DNA of 64,000 nucleotides from Halothermothrix sp. (GTDB taxonomy: Bacteria; Bacillota; Halanaerobiia; DY22613). The position numbers were made by a program, and so were the translations under genes. Positions 7,927 through 17,204 of the stretch are shown here, piece by piece. The notes below the pieces were generated by a model. That model was not told the origin of the DNA. It was given only the letters and a program-made list of their open reading frames with translations, and did no database searches. The stretch is from positions 186,001 through 250,000 of the forward strand of contig JAENYK010000002.1 in assembly GCA_016841825.1 (NCBI GenBank), in the 5' to 3' direction. Each line of letters begins with the position of its first letter. Position 1 is the stretch's first letter.

Positions 7927-9744
7927 ATGAAGAATTTGAGATTAATGTGGAATTACATGAAAGGTAACCGGACTTTGTATGTTGCTGCAATCATCAGTGT
8001 TGCCCTGGCAACTCTATTAGCAACATTCAATCCGCTAATAATTAGGATCACTATAGATTCAATCATTGGCGATCAACCTTTAGAGACTTATGATTGGCTA
8101 ACAAAATTAATTAATAATCTGGGAGGTACTGATTCATTAGTGCATAACCTCTGGTTAATTGGCTTGATTTTGCTTGTAGTCACTCTATTACAAGGTATCT
8201 TTCAATTTGTGAAAGGTAAATGGTCTGCCCAGGCAGCAGAGACTATTGCCCGTAACTTACGGGGTAATCTGTATGATCATTTACAGCATATGCCTTATGA
8301 GTACTTCATCAGTGCTCAGACCGGAGATATTATTCAGCGGTGTACATCAGATGTAGATCAAATTCGGCAATTCCTGGCAGTGCAGTTGGTGGAAGTCGGA
8401 CGGTCCATCTTTACGCTAGTCTTCGTCTCGTCTATTATGTTTGCTTTAAATTTTAAGCTGGCTTTAGTCTCGATGTCAGTGGTACCAATTATCTTTAGTT
8501 TCTCATATTTCTTTTATCGGGAAGTCAAAAAGACTTTTAAAGATGCGGATGAAGCGGAAGGTAGGATGTCAACAGTGCTTCAGGAGAATCTCACTGGTGT
8601 AAGGATTGTCAGAGCCTTTGCCAGACAAGATTATGAGATTGATAAATTTGATGAGAGAAGTGTTCAGTATAGAGATAAGGTGTATCGGGTGATTAAATTG
8701 ATGGCCTGGTATTGGTCATTGTCAGACCTACTAAGTATGTTTCAGATTGGAATAGTACTGGTTTTTGGAGCTTTTTGGGCAGCCCGGGGAGTCATTACTC
8801 TGGGAACACTAGTATTGTTTACTACCTATGAAGGTATGCTTCTCTGGCCTATCAGACAGATGGGGCGAATCTTGACTGACCTTGGTAAGACTCTGGTATC
8901 TTCAGAGAGGATTCAAGAGATCTTAAATGAGCCTCTAGAAGTTGTTGAGCCAGATGAATATCAGCCTGAGATTAAAGGGGATATCGTCTTTGACGATGTG
9001 TCTTTCTCTTATGACGACGGAAGAGAGATTTTACAGAATGTATCCTTTACAGTCAAAGAGGGAGAGACTGTCGCTATCCTGGGCCCTACTGGTTCAGGAA
9101 AAAGTACTCTCGTCCATCTTCTGGCAAGGTTATATGACTATGATCAAGGTTCGATTAAAATTGGTGAACATGAACTCAAAAATATTGAAAAGAAATATTT
9201 AAGACACCATGTTGGTTTAGTTCTCCAGGAACCATTTCTCTTTGCCAGATCTATCAAATCGAATATTAGCCTGGCCAGACCGGAAAGTCACGATGAAGAG
9301 GTCACCGAGGCTGCCAGGTCAGCTGCTGTTCATGATGTGATTCAAAATTTTGAACTTGGATATGAGACGCTGGTTGGTGAGCGGGGAGTATCTCTCTCTG
9401 GAGGGCAAAAGCAGCGGGTGGCTATAGCCAGAACATTGATCAGAAATTGTCCAATTTTGATCTTTGATGATTCATTGAGTGCAGTAGATACTGAGACAGA
9501 TGCTGCCATTCGACAATCTCTAAAGGAAAAAAGTGCGAGAGCTACGACCTTCATTATCTCTCATAGAATCAATACTTTAGCAGAAGCAGATAAAATTCTG
9601 GTAATTGAAGATGGACGGATCACGCAGATGGGTACTCATGAGGAACTGCTAAAGCAGACTGGACTTTATCGACGGGTCTGGCAGATCCAGAACTCTCTGG
9701 AGACAGAAGTTTTAGAGGGGGATCAGAGAAAGGGGGCTAAGTAA
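7927..9744 (+). CDS. ABC exporter half-transporter A (BmrC-like, degenerate catalytic site)
   Basis: 605 residues from the ATG at 7927, chosen over 7906 because GGGGTGA lies 8 bases before it. The N-terminal half has six membrane helices; the C-terminal ATPase has Walker A GPTGSGKST, signature LSGGQ, and Walker B ILIFDD with Asp replacing the catalytic Glu. That substitution is typical of the non-hydrolysing site of heterodimeric multidrug exporters (BmrCD, TM287/288). The partner gene starts one base after this stop. Expression is probably controlled by the preceding attenuator, so ribosome-targeting drugs are the likely inducers (inference). Confidence 0.9.
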   Translation: MKNLRLMWNYMKGNRTLYVAAIISVALATLLATFNPLIIRITIDSIIGDQPLETYDWLTKLINNLGGTDSLVHNLWLIGLILLVVTLLQGIFQFVKGKWSAQAAETIARNLRGNLYDHLQHMPYEYFISAQTGDIIQRCTSDVDQIRQFLAVQLVEVGRSIFTLVFVSSIMFALNFKLALVSMSVVPIIFSFSYFFYREVKKTFKDADEAEGRMSTVLQENLTGVRIVRAFARQDYEIDKFDERSVQYRDKVYRVIKLMAWYWSLSDLLSMFQIGIVLVFGAFWAARGVITLGTLVLFTTYEGMLLWPIRQMGRILTDLGKTLVSSERIQEILNEPLEVVEPDEYQPEIKGDIVFDDVSFSYDDGREILQNVSFTVKEGETVAILGPTGSGKSTLVHLLARLYDYDQGSIKIGEHELKNIEKKYLRHHVGLVLQEPFLFARSIKSNISLARPESHDEEVTEAARSAAVHDVIQNFELGYETLVGERGVSLSGGQKQRVAIARTLIRNCPILIFDDSLSAVDTETDAAIRQSLKEKSARATTFIISHRINTLAEADKILVIEDGRITQMGTHEELLKQTGLYRRVWQIQNSLETEVLEGDQRKGAK

Positions 9745-9745
9745 G

Positions 9746-11563
9746 ATGCAGCGTTTTGAAGAACAGGAGTATGATAAGCGATTTGACTGGGGCTTATGGA
9801 GAAAACTCTTCAAATATATTAAGGCTTTTAAAAAAGAGATGATTATCTTATCTATTGTTATGGTAGGGGTTGGTGGTATTGATGCTATCTTCCCGATGCT
9901 TACTAAAGAAGCTGTAGATCGATTTGTTATCCCCGGGAAAGTGGATGGCTTGTTAGGATTTGGATTAATTTATGGGCTGTTGGTGGTTGTTCAGGCTGTT
10001 AATGTGTGGGCTCTGGTCACCTTTGCCGGGAAGATGGAGACAGGGATTAGTTATAATATTAGAAAGGTAGGATTTGAGCGCTTGCAGGAATTGTCTTTTT
10101 CATATTATGATCAGACTCCTGTAGGTTGGTTGATGGCCAGAATGACATCGGATATTAGGAGATTGGGTGAAGTTATCTCATGGAGTCTGGTTGATATGGT
10201 CTGGGGAATTACGATGATGATTGCGATGGCAGGAATTATGCTTTATCTTGATTGGAAGCTGGCCCTGATCTCATTATCTGTTGTCCCGGCTCTGGGGATT
10301 GTCAGTATCTACTTCCAAAAGAAGATTCTGAAAGCGTATCGGAAAGTGCGGAAGATTAATTCTAAGATTACTGGTTCATTCAATGAAGGAATTATGGGAG
10401 CCAGAACAACCAAGACACTGGTTAGAGAAGAGAAGAATTTACATGAGTTTGAAGACCTGACAGGACAGATGCGAGCCGCTTCTATTCGGGCAGCAATCTT
10501 TTCGGCCCTTTTCTTACCGATTGTTTTGAGTTTCGGCAGCATTGGAACAGGGTTAGCTCTCTGGTATGGAGGTCAGGCAGTTTTTATGGAGAAGATTAGT
10601 TACGGTATTCTGGTGGCATTCATCTCTTATACAGTGCGATTTTTTGAACCGATCAGTCAGCTAGCCCGAATTTTTGCTGAACTTCAGTCGGCTCAGGCCT
10701 CCGCTGAACGCACTCTATCAATGATTGGTACCGAGCCTGAGATTCAGGATAGGCAAGATGTACTGGATATTTATGGTGATTCTTTCAAACCCAAAAGAGA
10801 GAACTGGCCCGAACTTCGAGGTGATATTGCCTTTGAAAATGTTACTTTTGCCTATAAAGATGGGGAAAAGGTGCTGGAGAACTTTAATCTGCAGATTAAA
10901 GCAGGGCAGACTATAGCTCTGGTTGGTGAGACCGGGGCCGGTAAGAGTACTATTGTGAATCTAGCCTGTCGTTTTTACGAACCAACCGCTGGCCGAATTT
11001 TGATTGATGGTGTTGATTATCAGGAGAGATCACAACGTTGGCTGCATGAGAATATTGGTTATGTGCTGCAGACACCGCACTTATTTAGTGGCACAATAAA
11101 AGAGAATATTCGTTATGGACGGTTGGATGCATGCGAATTGGATATTATCCGGGCAGCTAAGCTTGTTAATGCACATCAATTTATAATGAAGTTGGAAAAG
11201 GAATATGATACGGAGATTGGTGAAGGTGGAGGTAATCTTTCCACTGGAGAGAAGCAGTTAATCTCTTTTGCCAGAGCGATAATTGCTGACCCGAAGATCT
11301 TCGTTCTTGATGAAGCAACATCTTCAATAGATACAGAGATGGAACAGATTATCCAGGAGGCGATTAATCAACTTTTAACCGGACGAACCAGTTTTATTAT
11401 TGCCCATCGACTGTCAACTATCCGACGGGCTGATCGAATCCTGGTGCTCAAAGATGGAAAGATCCTTGAGGACGGTAATCATCAGGAGCTGCTGCAAGAG
11501 AAAGGGTATTATTATCGACTGTACACCAATCAGTTCATGGAAGAGAGTCGCATGATGTATTAA
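9746..11563 (+). CDS. ABC exporter half-transporter B (BmrD-like, catalytic partner)
   Basis: 605 residues: N-terminal six-helix membrane domain, then an ATPase with Walker A GETGAGKST, Walker B IFVLDEATSSID (intact Glu) and a non-canonical signature LSTGEK in place of LSGGQ. Together with the Asp in half A this gives one active and one degenerate ATP site, the expected asymmetry of a heterodimer. The genes are one base apart and share the leader and a strong terminator (11576-11618). Confidence 0.9.
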   Translation: MQRFEEQEYDKRFDWGLWRKLFKYIKAFKKEMIILSIVMVGVGGIDAIFPMLTKEAVDRFVIPGKVDGLLGFGLIYGLLVVVQAVNVWALVTFAGKMETGISYNIRKVGFERLQELSFSYYDQTPVGWLMARMTSDIRRLGEVISWSLVDMVWGITMMIAMAGIMLYLDWKLALISLSVVPALGIVSIYFQKKILKAYRKVRKINSKITGSFNEGIMGARTTKTLVREEKNLHEFEDLTGQMRAASIRAAIFSALFLPIVLSFGSIGTGLALWYGGQAVFMEKISYGILVAFISYTVRFFEPISQLARIFAELQSAQASAERTLSMIGTEPEIQDRQDVLDIYGDSFKPKRENWPELRGDIAFENVTFAYKDGEKVLENFNLQIKAGQTIALVGETGAGKSTIVNLACRFYEPTAGRILIDGVDYQERSQRWLHENIGYVLQTPHLFSGTIKENIRYGRLDACELDIIRAAKLVNAHQFIMKLEKEYDTEIGEGGGNLSTGEKQLISFARAIIADPKIFVLDEATSSIDTEMEQIIQEAINQLLTGRTSFIIAHRLSTIRRADRILVLKDGKILEDGNHQELLQEKGYYYRLYTNQFMEESRMMY

Positions 11564-11575
11564 GATATCATAATT

Positions 11576-11618
11576 AAAAGAGGATTTTTGATGATACTGA
11601 ATCAAAAATCCTCTTTTT
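11576..11618 (+). terminator. Terminator of the ABC-exporter operon
   Basis: 17-bp perfect stem AAAAGAGGATTTTTGAT / ATCAAAAATCCTCTTTT with an 8-nt loop, ending in T. It starts 13 bases after the stop codon. Confidence 0.9.
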
Positions 11619-11619
11619 C

Positions 11620-11680
11620 GTAGTCGTCACACTCAAGGCCTTAATAGCCTGCTTTTAAGACGATTTTAATTAATTATGAT
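11620..11680 (+). repeat. Partial copy (D) of intergenic repeat
   Basis: Matches the 3' half of the repeat family: outer stem AGTCGTC (11622-11628) with GACGATT (11659-11665), enclosing a smaller hairpin TTAATAGCCTGCTTTTAA (11641-11658), then TTTAAT. The outer stem uses different base pairs from copies A and B, so the pairing is conserved rather than the sequence. It sits directly after the exporter terminator. Confidence 0.55.
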
Positions 11681-11870
11681 AAAAAAGGATCTGATAATAG
11701 TAGTTATTAGGGCGTTTGTCCCCTTTTTACTTGTCTCTTTTTATAGTAAAATAAAGATAGGGAAATAATTAAGCATTCTTTTCCAAAAAAGATACCGTGA
11801 ATTTTCTCAATAGAGTTCGTATATATTAGTGAGAAGTTATAAGGTAGATTCACAGTAAGGGGGGGAGAAA

Positions 11871-12413
11871 ATGCAGCGAGAAGATGATGAATTGATGAGA
11901 TTAGTGATTGAATCCAATGATATGCAGGCCTTTAACCAACTTGTCTTACGTTATCGTAAACCTGCTGTGAGTTTTGCAGTCAGATATAATGGCGATTATT
12001 ATCTGTCGGAAGATATGGTACAGGAAGCCTTTGCCCGAATTTATCTGCGGAGAGATAGATATCGTTTTAAAGGGCAATTTCGTGCTTATCTGTTTAAAAT
12101 TATTCGCAATATATGTATAGATCATTATCGGAAACATGGTAAAAGATCGGAACAGCAACTAATTGAAAATATGATAGATAATGGCTCTACCCCTGAAGAG
12201 TTAACTGTGCAGAAAGAGACCTTTGGTATATTGAACAGACTTCTGCAAGATTTAAATGAAAGATATAGAACAGCATTATATCTGCGAGAATATGCAGAAA
12301 TGTCTTATCAGGAGATTGCTCAAACTATGGGAATTAGTCTGGGGCAGGTCAGGATGCTAATCTATCGGGGTCGGAAAAAACTCAAAAAATTAGCTGAACA
12401 GGAGTTGAGGTGA
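11871..12413 (+). CDS. ECF-type RNA polymerase sigma factor
   Basis: 180 residues. Region 2 is seen in FNQLVLRYRKPAV, EDMVQEAFARIYL and FRAYLFKIIRNICIDHYRK. Region 4 is in LNERYRTALYLREY, MSYQEIAQTMGISLGQVRMLIYRGRKKLKK. The length is normal for ECF factors. The start has a purine-rich SD (GGGGGGAGA) before the ATG. It is the first gene of a four-gene operon with a small membrane protein and an ABC transporter, so it probably controls that transporter. No classical anti-sigma ZAS motif is present in the neighbour. Confidence 0.92.
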   Translation: MQREDDELMRLVIESNDMQAFNQLVLRYRKPAVSFAVRYNGDYYLSEDMVQEAFARIYLRRDRYRFKGQFRAYLFKIIRNICIDHYRKHGKRSEQQLIENMIDNGSTPEELTVQKETFGILNRLLQDLNERYRTALYLREYAEMSYQEIAQTMGISLGQVRMLIYRGRKKLKKLAEQELR

Positions 12414-12415
12414 AG

Positions 12416-12712
12416 ATGAGAAGGTTACCATATCGGAAAGTCAGGAGTGATGAGGAGTTTTTACAGGGAATTCAGAAGAAGATCAATATTCTCGACTATG
12501 CTCTAAAAGAGGAGGAACGGGTTCAAAAGTTGACAAAAATGAGATTCGTAGCGCATTGTCGTCTTATTTCTCTTCTGGGCATTATTAGTATTATATGCTG
12601 GCTTGTACTTCCAGAATATTATGATACAACGGGTGTAGCATATCTCTGGTCTATCTTGATTTTGACGATTGCTGCTTTTTATGAATATTTTCTGGAAGCC
12701 AGGAGGAATTGA
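12416..12712 (+). CDS. Small membrane protein, possible anti-sigma partner
   Basis: 98 residues from ATG 12416; a GTG at 12410 with AGGAG 5 bases upstream is an alternative. It has a charged cytoplasmic N-terminus (about 45 residues) and two predicted membrane helices (LISLLGIISIICWLVL and YLWSILILTIAAFYEYF). It sits between the ECF sigma gene and the ABC genes, the usual position of an anti-sigma or sensor subunit, but shows no HxxxCxxC zinc motif. The role is inferred from context. Confidence 0.65.
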   Translation: MRRLPYRKVRSDEEFLQGIQKKINILDYALKEEERVQKLTKMRFVAHCRLISLLGIISIICWLVLPEYYDTTGVAYLWSILILTIAAFYEYFLEARRN

Positions 12713-12713
12713 C

Positions 12714-13586
12714 ATGATGGAGATAAGAATACGCAATCTGACAAAAAAATATGGCGGCAAATTGGCTTTAGATGAGATCAGTCTGGATATTAATGGTGGA
12801 CTGTATGGTTTACTTGGTCCTAAAGGTGCAGGAAAGACAACGCTATTGCGAATTATAGCAACTCTTATGAACCCTACTTCGGGGGATATCTGTATCGGAC
12901 ATCTGGATCTGGGACAGAGAAAAGCTATTAGAGATATTCTGGGATATTTACCCCAAAATTTCTCCTTTTATCCCCAGTATAGTGTTTATGAAGTGATGGA
13001 TTATCTGGCGGTTTTGAGCGGACAAAAAGATCCAGTGTGGAGACAAGAAAAAATTACGCAGCTTTTGCAGCAAGTGAATCTCTGGGAGAATCGAGATACT
13101 AAAACCAGGGTACTCTCTAAAGGGATGAAGCGGCGTCTAGGATTCGCTCAGGCATTGATCAATGATCCGCTAATTTTGCTTGTCGATGAACCGACTGCTG
13201 GTTTAGACCTGGAAGAACAGGTGCGTTTTCGTAATCTATTATCAGATTTTGCCCTTGAGCGAACTGTAATTCTCTCAACACATATCGTGGCAGATGTGGA
13301 ATTTATCTGCGAAAATTTGGCGATTTTAAAAGAAGGTGGTCTGATTTATGAAGGTAGAATTCGTGATCTGGTGAGAAAAGGCGAAGGTAAGGTCTGGAGC
13401 TTGCTTGCTGAGAGAGAGGATACTCTGGATATTAGATCAGATTATCAGGTGATCTCTTATGTTCCTGAGGGTGATATGATGAATTTTCGACTTATTTCTA
13501 ATCATCAGCCAGGGCCAGGAGCTGAATTGGTAAAACCGACCATTGAGGACGTATATCTGGGAATAATGGGGGGTGTCATGGGATGA
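12714..13586 (+). CDS. ABC transporter ATP-binding protein
   Basis: 290 residues from ATG 12714, which has AGGAGG 7 bases upstream; earlier in-frame Met codons lie inside the preceding gene. Walker A is GPKGAGKTT, the signature is LSKGMKRRLGFAQA and Walker B is LILLVDEPTAGLD. This is the CcmA/NatA-like cytoplasmic ATPase type. It overlaps the permease gene by four bases (ATGA), indicating translational coupling. Confidence 0.92.
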   Translation: MMEIRIRNLTKKYGGKLALDEISLDINGGLYGLLGPKGAGKTTLLRIIATLMNPTSGDICIGHLDLGQRKAIRDILGYLPQNFSFYPQYSVYEVMDYLAVLSGQKDPVWRQEKITQLLQQVNLWENRDTKTRVLSKGMKRRLGFAQALINDPLILLVDEPTAGLDLEEQVRFRNLLSDFALERTVILSTHIVADVEFICENLAILKEGGLIYEGRIRDLVRKGEGKVWSLLAEREDTLDIRSDYQVISYVPEGDMMNFRLISNHQPGPGAELVKPTIEDVYLGIMGGVMG

Positions 13587-14695
13587 TCTGGATGAATATC
13601 TTTAAAAGTGAGATCAAATATCAGTTGAAAAGTATTGTGTTTTGGGTTTTAGCTATTGCAGTTCTGGGATTTGTCTTCTCGCAATTTACTGAAGAATATG
13701 TAAAATTTCCGGGAGATCAAGCTAGTGGAATAGAGGGACAGGCTAATTCTGCCTCTTATGGTGTAACACATAATCTGTCTTCAGAAGAAGAGATACAACT
13801 TATTAGAAGGCATTTATGGAAAGACCTTTTTCAAAAAGAAGGTTTTACCCGTTATGGGTTAATTATTAAAGATATAAGGGTAGATGAAGTTCAAAAAAAA
13901 GCTATGGCTCAATTAATTGATAAGATAGATAATCACAGTAGTTATCAGGAGTTTGTGGTAGAGGTGAATAAGCTAGACACAGTTTTAGGTGGTAACACCA
14001 TATATGGTGATAAATTTAGACCTATGCTAAGTCGTAAGTTAACTTATGAAGAAGCTGTAGAGAATTTTGAGAACAGGGTAGAAGAAGGAATGACTAATGT
14101 TTATGGGAGATTGTTTGCAGATTATCTGGGATTAACTGCCGGTTTGTTTCCCGTATTCATCGGTGCTTTTTTGCTCGGTAGAGATCGCAGATGGCGAATG
14201 GATGATTTAATCAAGATACGGGGTATTAGGTCATTGGTTTATGTTTCTGCTAAATATCTGGCTGTGGTCTTACTGTTGGTCGGGGTTTATCTGATTATCT
14301 CTCTGATTCCAACTGTAAAATTCTATTTTTTAAGTAAAGCCAATGGCTGGCCTTTTCATCCTCTGGGTTTTCTCAAATATACAGTAGCCTGGGTTTTGCC
14401 AACTGTTCTGTTTACGATAGCTTGTGGAATGACCATTGCTGAATTGGTTGGGTCTGGTCTGATTGCTGTTGCGGCACAAATCGTCTTTACTTTTAGTAAT
14501 TCACTCCCATTAAAAGGAAATTATTCTTTAAGCAGATTTATCATTCGTTTCAATACCATTGAGGGGCATGATATATTGGTTAAATCTCATGATGCTATTT
14601 TATTAAATCGACTCTTTTATCTCTTATTATCAGGTCTGCTGGTAGTTCTTTGCGCCTGGGTCTGGGAGAAGAAAGAGGCTCAGGGTAGGAGGTAG
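13583..14695 (+). CDS. ABC-2-type membrane permease
   Basis: 370 residues. One membrane helix near the N-terminus (residues 15-32) is followed by a long polar region of about 150 residues that is probably extracytoplasmic. Five or so helices follow (LTAGLFPVFIGAFLLG, YLAVVLLLVGVYLIISLIP and others). This matches the ABC-2 permease layout. With the adjacent ATPase it should form an exporter whose operon is headed by the ECF sigma factor. The substrate is unknown; peptide or lipid-antibiotic export is only a guess. Confidence 0.8.
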   Translation: MIWMNIFKSEIKYQLKSIVFWVLAIAVLGFVFSQFTEEYVKFPGDQASGIEGQANSASYGVTHNLSSEEEIQLIRRHLWKDLFQKEGFTRYGLIIKDIRVDEVQKKAMAQLIDKIDNHSSYQEFVVEVNKLDTVLGGNTIYGDKFRPMLSRKLTYEEAVENFENRVEEGMTNVYGRLFADYLGLTAGLFPVFIGAFLLGRDRRWRMDDLIKIRGIRSLVYVSAKYLAVVLLLVGVYLIISLIPTVKFYFLSKANGWPFHPLGFLKYTVAWVLPTVLFTIACGMTIAELVGSGLIAVAAQIVFTFSNSLPLKGNYSLSRFIIRFNTIEGHDILVKSHDAILLNRLFYLLLSGLLVVLCAWVWEKKEAQGRR

Positions 14696-15011
14696 TTAAG
14701 TGAGCAATTGTAGATGTCATCCATTCATCGTCGTCCGATCAAATAGCAAAATCATCTCCTGAGACGTAGTGCAAAGTTTTTCAAGATCAGATATTCTGAG
14801 GTTTTTGGAATAATCTGAATGGTAAGATAGTAAGGTGAAATTATTATTTTTAGCTAAAAAAAAATTCCTTTTGGAGAGGAAATTACTCCTTTTTGTTGAA
14901 TTCATTGAATATAAATATTTAGTAGAGCGAAGTATTCCAATCTTGTTGGTGGAATACTGGAAGTGGGGTAAGCTCATTGGCAATTAGAAGGAGAATAGGA
15001 GGAGAATAGGC
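14696..15011. other. Intergenic region upstream of third exporter
   Basis: Apart from the sigma-H-like promoter at 14875-14903 and a repeated SD (AGGAGAATAGGAGG at 14992-15006), no gene, terminator or repeat is recognised. A 268-base minus-strand ORF here lacks an SD and is not credible. Confidence 0.5.
14875..14903 (+). promoter_or_regulatory. Sigma-H-like promoter
   Basis: AGAGGAAAT (14875-14883), 11-base spacer, GTTGAATTC (14895-14903). This fits the B. subtilis sigma-H consensus RnAGGAwWW-N11/12-RnnGAATww at each specified position. It lies about 110 bases upstream of the exporter gene. It suggests transition-state or early-sporulation expression. Confidence 0.55.
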
Positions 15012-16757
15012 ATGAAGGAGTTTAAGGCATTATATCGATTTATTAAACCTTATCGGGCTACATTAGCTCTGGCGATGTTTTGTATGATTTTGGTAACTAC
15101 CATGAGTCTGACTGGCCCGTGGATGATCAGAATGTTGATAAAAACAGTGACGGATGGGGTACAGGGGGAGGCTAATTTTGGGCAGATTTCCTGGCTTGCA
15201 GGGTTATTGATTGGGGTGTATATTTTACGGGGAATAGGTCAATTCGGTGAAAATTACGTCTCTCATTATGCAGCCTGGCATATTCTCAAGGAGATTAGAC
15301 AGTATCTGTATAGCCATTTGCAGGCATTATCTCTACGGTATTTCCAGGATAAGCAGACAGGAGAGTTGATGTCTAGAGTAATTAACGATACCCGAAATTT
15401 TGAGTTACTGATCGCCCATGCTATACCCACATTTTTAGTTAATGGTTGTATGGTTATTGGGGTCTCAGTAATTTTATTTATGCTGGACGTTCGCCTGGCT
15501 CTGTATACATTAATTCCGATACCATTGCTTGTTGTTATCGTAATCAACTTTAGTAAAATATCCCGACCATTATTTAAGGTAGCTCAAAAAGAGATTGCTG
15601 AAGTTAATGCTATTCTGCAAGATAATTTTTCGGGTATAAAGGAGATTAAGTCATTTACTCAAGAAGAGTATGAGAGTGATCGGACGGGGTCACGGATTGT
15701 GGCTCATACTTCTGCCATTTTGAAAGCATTAAAACTGAGTGCAACCTATCAGCCAACTATTCAATTTATCTCAGGTATGGGAACAGTTATTGTTATCTTT
15801 TTTGGAGGACGATTGGCGTTAAGCGGAATGCTTCCTTTAGAAGATCTGGTAGCTTTTTTACTCTATCTGAGTATGTTCTATGAGCCGATTACTGCATTGG
15901 GGAGAGTCAATGAAGGTCTGCAGCAGGCTTTAGCCAGTGCTGAACGGGTTCTGGAGATATTGAGTGTCCAACCAGAGGTTGATGATCTGCCGGGAGCGAA
16001 ATCAATCACTCAGATCGAAGGTAAGCTGGAATTTAGAAATGTGGACTTCTGGTATGATGATCAGATTCCTGTTTTAAAAAATATCTCTTTTGAAATACAG
16101 CCAGGTGAAACAGCCGCATTGGTAGGACCAACAGGTGTAGGTAAGACTACTATTGCTCATCTAATACCTCGTTTTTATGATGTGAAAAAGGGCGGCATCT
16201 TTCTGGATGGTCAGGATATTCGAAATTTAAAGGTTTCAGATCTGCGGAGGGGAATTAGTTTTGTTTCCCAGGATGTTTTTTTGTTTAACGGTACAGTGAA
16301 GGATAATATCTTATATGGTAGACCTGATGCCACAGAAGAAGAGGTTATTGCTGCTGCTAAGACTGCCAATGCCCACCAATTCATCTCTGAACTTTCCAAT
16401 GGTTATGAGACACAGGTGGGAGAACGGGGTGTGAAGCTATCTGGTGGTCAAAAACAGCGAATTTCCATTGCCCGTGCTATTTTAAAGGATGCACCAATTC
16501 TGATTCTGGATGAAGCCACTTCTGCAGTCGATACTCAGACAGAAAGACTAATCCAGGAGGCACTGAATAGATTAATGCAGAATAAGACAACGGTTGTGAT
16601 TGCCCATCGCCTGTCAACTATTCAGGATGCCAACCAGATCGTGGTTTTAAAAGAAGGCGAGATTTTAGAAAAAGGAAAACATGATGAACTACTGGCAAAG
16701 GGAGGTCTCTACAGTGAATTGTGCCAGGCTCAAAGTACGGGGCGGCTTGTTGGATAA
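15012..16757 (+). CDS. ABC exporter, homodimer type (MsbA/BmrA-like)
   Basis: 581 residues: six-helix membrane domain followed by an ATPase with Walker A GPTGVGKTT, signature LSGGQKQR and Walker B ILILDEATSAVD. All catalytic residues are intact, so it should work as a homodimer, unlike the pair at 7927-11563. The SD AGGAGG precedes the ATG. It is monocistronic, with a terminator at 16804 and a sigma-H-like promoter upstream. Likely substrates are lipids or amphipathic drugs (family-level inference). Confidence 0.9.
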   Translation: MKEFKALYRFIKPYRATLALAMFCMILVTTMSLTGPWMIRMLIKTVTDGVQGEANFGQISWLAGLLIGVYILRGIGQFGENYVSHYAAWHILKEIRQYLYSHLQALSLRYFQDKQTGELMSRVINDTRNFELLIAHAIPTFLVNGCMVIGVSVILFMLDVRLALYTLIPIPLLVVIVINFSKISRPLFKVAQKEIAEVNAILQDNFSGIKEIKSFTQEEYESDRTGSRIVAHTSAILKALKLSATYQPTIQFISGMGTVIVIFFGGRLALSGMLPLEDLVAFLLYLSMFYEPITALGRVNEGLQQALASAERVLEILSVQPEVDDLPGAKSITQIEGKLEFRNVDFWYDDQIPVLKNISFEIQPGETAALVGPTGVGKTTIAHLIPRFYDVKKGGIFLDGQDIRNLKVSDLRRGISFVSQDVFLFNGTVKDNILYGRPDATEEEVIAAAKTANAHQFISELSNGYETQVGERGVKLSGGQKQRISIARAILKDAPILILDEATSAVDTQTERLIQEALNRLMQNKTTVVIAHRLSTIQDANQIVVLKEGEILEKGKHDELLAKGGLYSELCQAQSTGRLVG

Positions 16758-16803
16758 TGTTGATTGATGCTTATCTGTAACATTTTGAATAAATAAGCTA
16801 GAG

Positions 16804-16845
16804 AAGTCCTGATTAGACCTTTGTAAAAGGAGATCAGGACTTTTT
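16804..16845 (+). terminator. Terminator of third exporter gene
   Basis: Stem AAGTCCTGAT / ATCAGGACTT with an inner stem CCTTT/AAAGG in the loop, followed by TTTTT. Confidence 0.85.
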
Positions 16846-17204
16846 CATATCGGAGAAAAATTTATTGCTATCTTTAAATCAAGGTATCAGCTGATTGGAA
16901 TAGGGAGCAGAGACCTTGAATTCTGTACCAGAGATGTCAGGTCATATTTCTAAAGTCTGGAAACCGATGAAGGACAAAGAATTGCTAGAGGTGTAAGTTT
17001 GAATATAAATTCTATTATCAGAAATATTTTGGCGGGGTTTCATATTTAATGAAGCTTCGCTTTTTTTTTGAACTATTTTGTAAAAAGTAATTTCATTTAG
17101 AGGGAAAATCTAACTCAATGTTTAAATATTATTTAGGGCTCTACGAAAAGGGATTTTATGAAGGGGGGGTGTCTGGAAATAAAAATCTTAAGGAGGGGAA
17201 ATTT
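16846..17204. other. Intergenic region with an isolated promoter and terminator
   Basis: No gene is seen. A possible promoter TTGCTA-16-TATAAA lies at 16982-17009, and a complete intrinsic terminator follows at 17032-17069. The remaining sequence matches no riboswitch class I can recognise. Confidence 0.4.
17032..17069 (+). terminator. Isolated terminator ahead of the broken kinase
   Basis: 12-bp stem GCGGGGTTTCAT / ATGAAGCTTCGC (three G-U pairs), 5-nt loop, nine T. No CDS ends upstream of it after the terminator at 16845, so it may be an attenuator or the end of a short RNA. Confidence 0.7.

Noticed and set aside
11800-11850. Autoregulatory ECF promoter upstream of the sigma gene
   Set aside because: TGAATTTT and CGTATA are present but the spacing (14 bases) does not fit known ECF promoters well.
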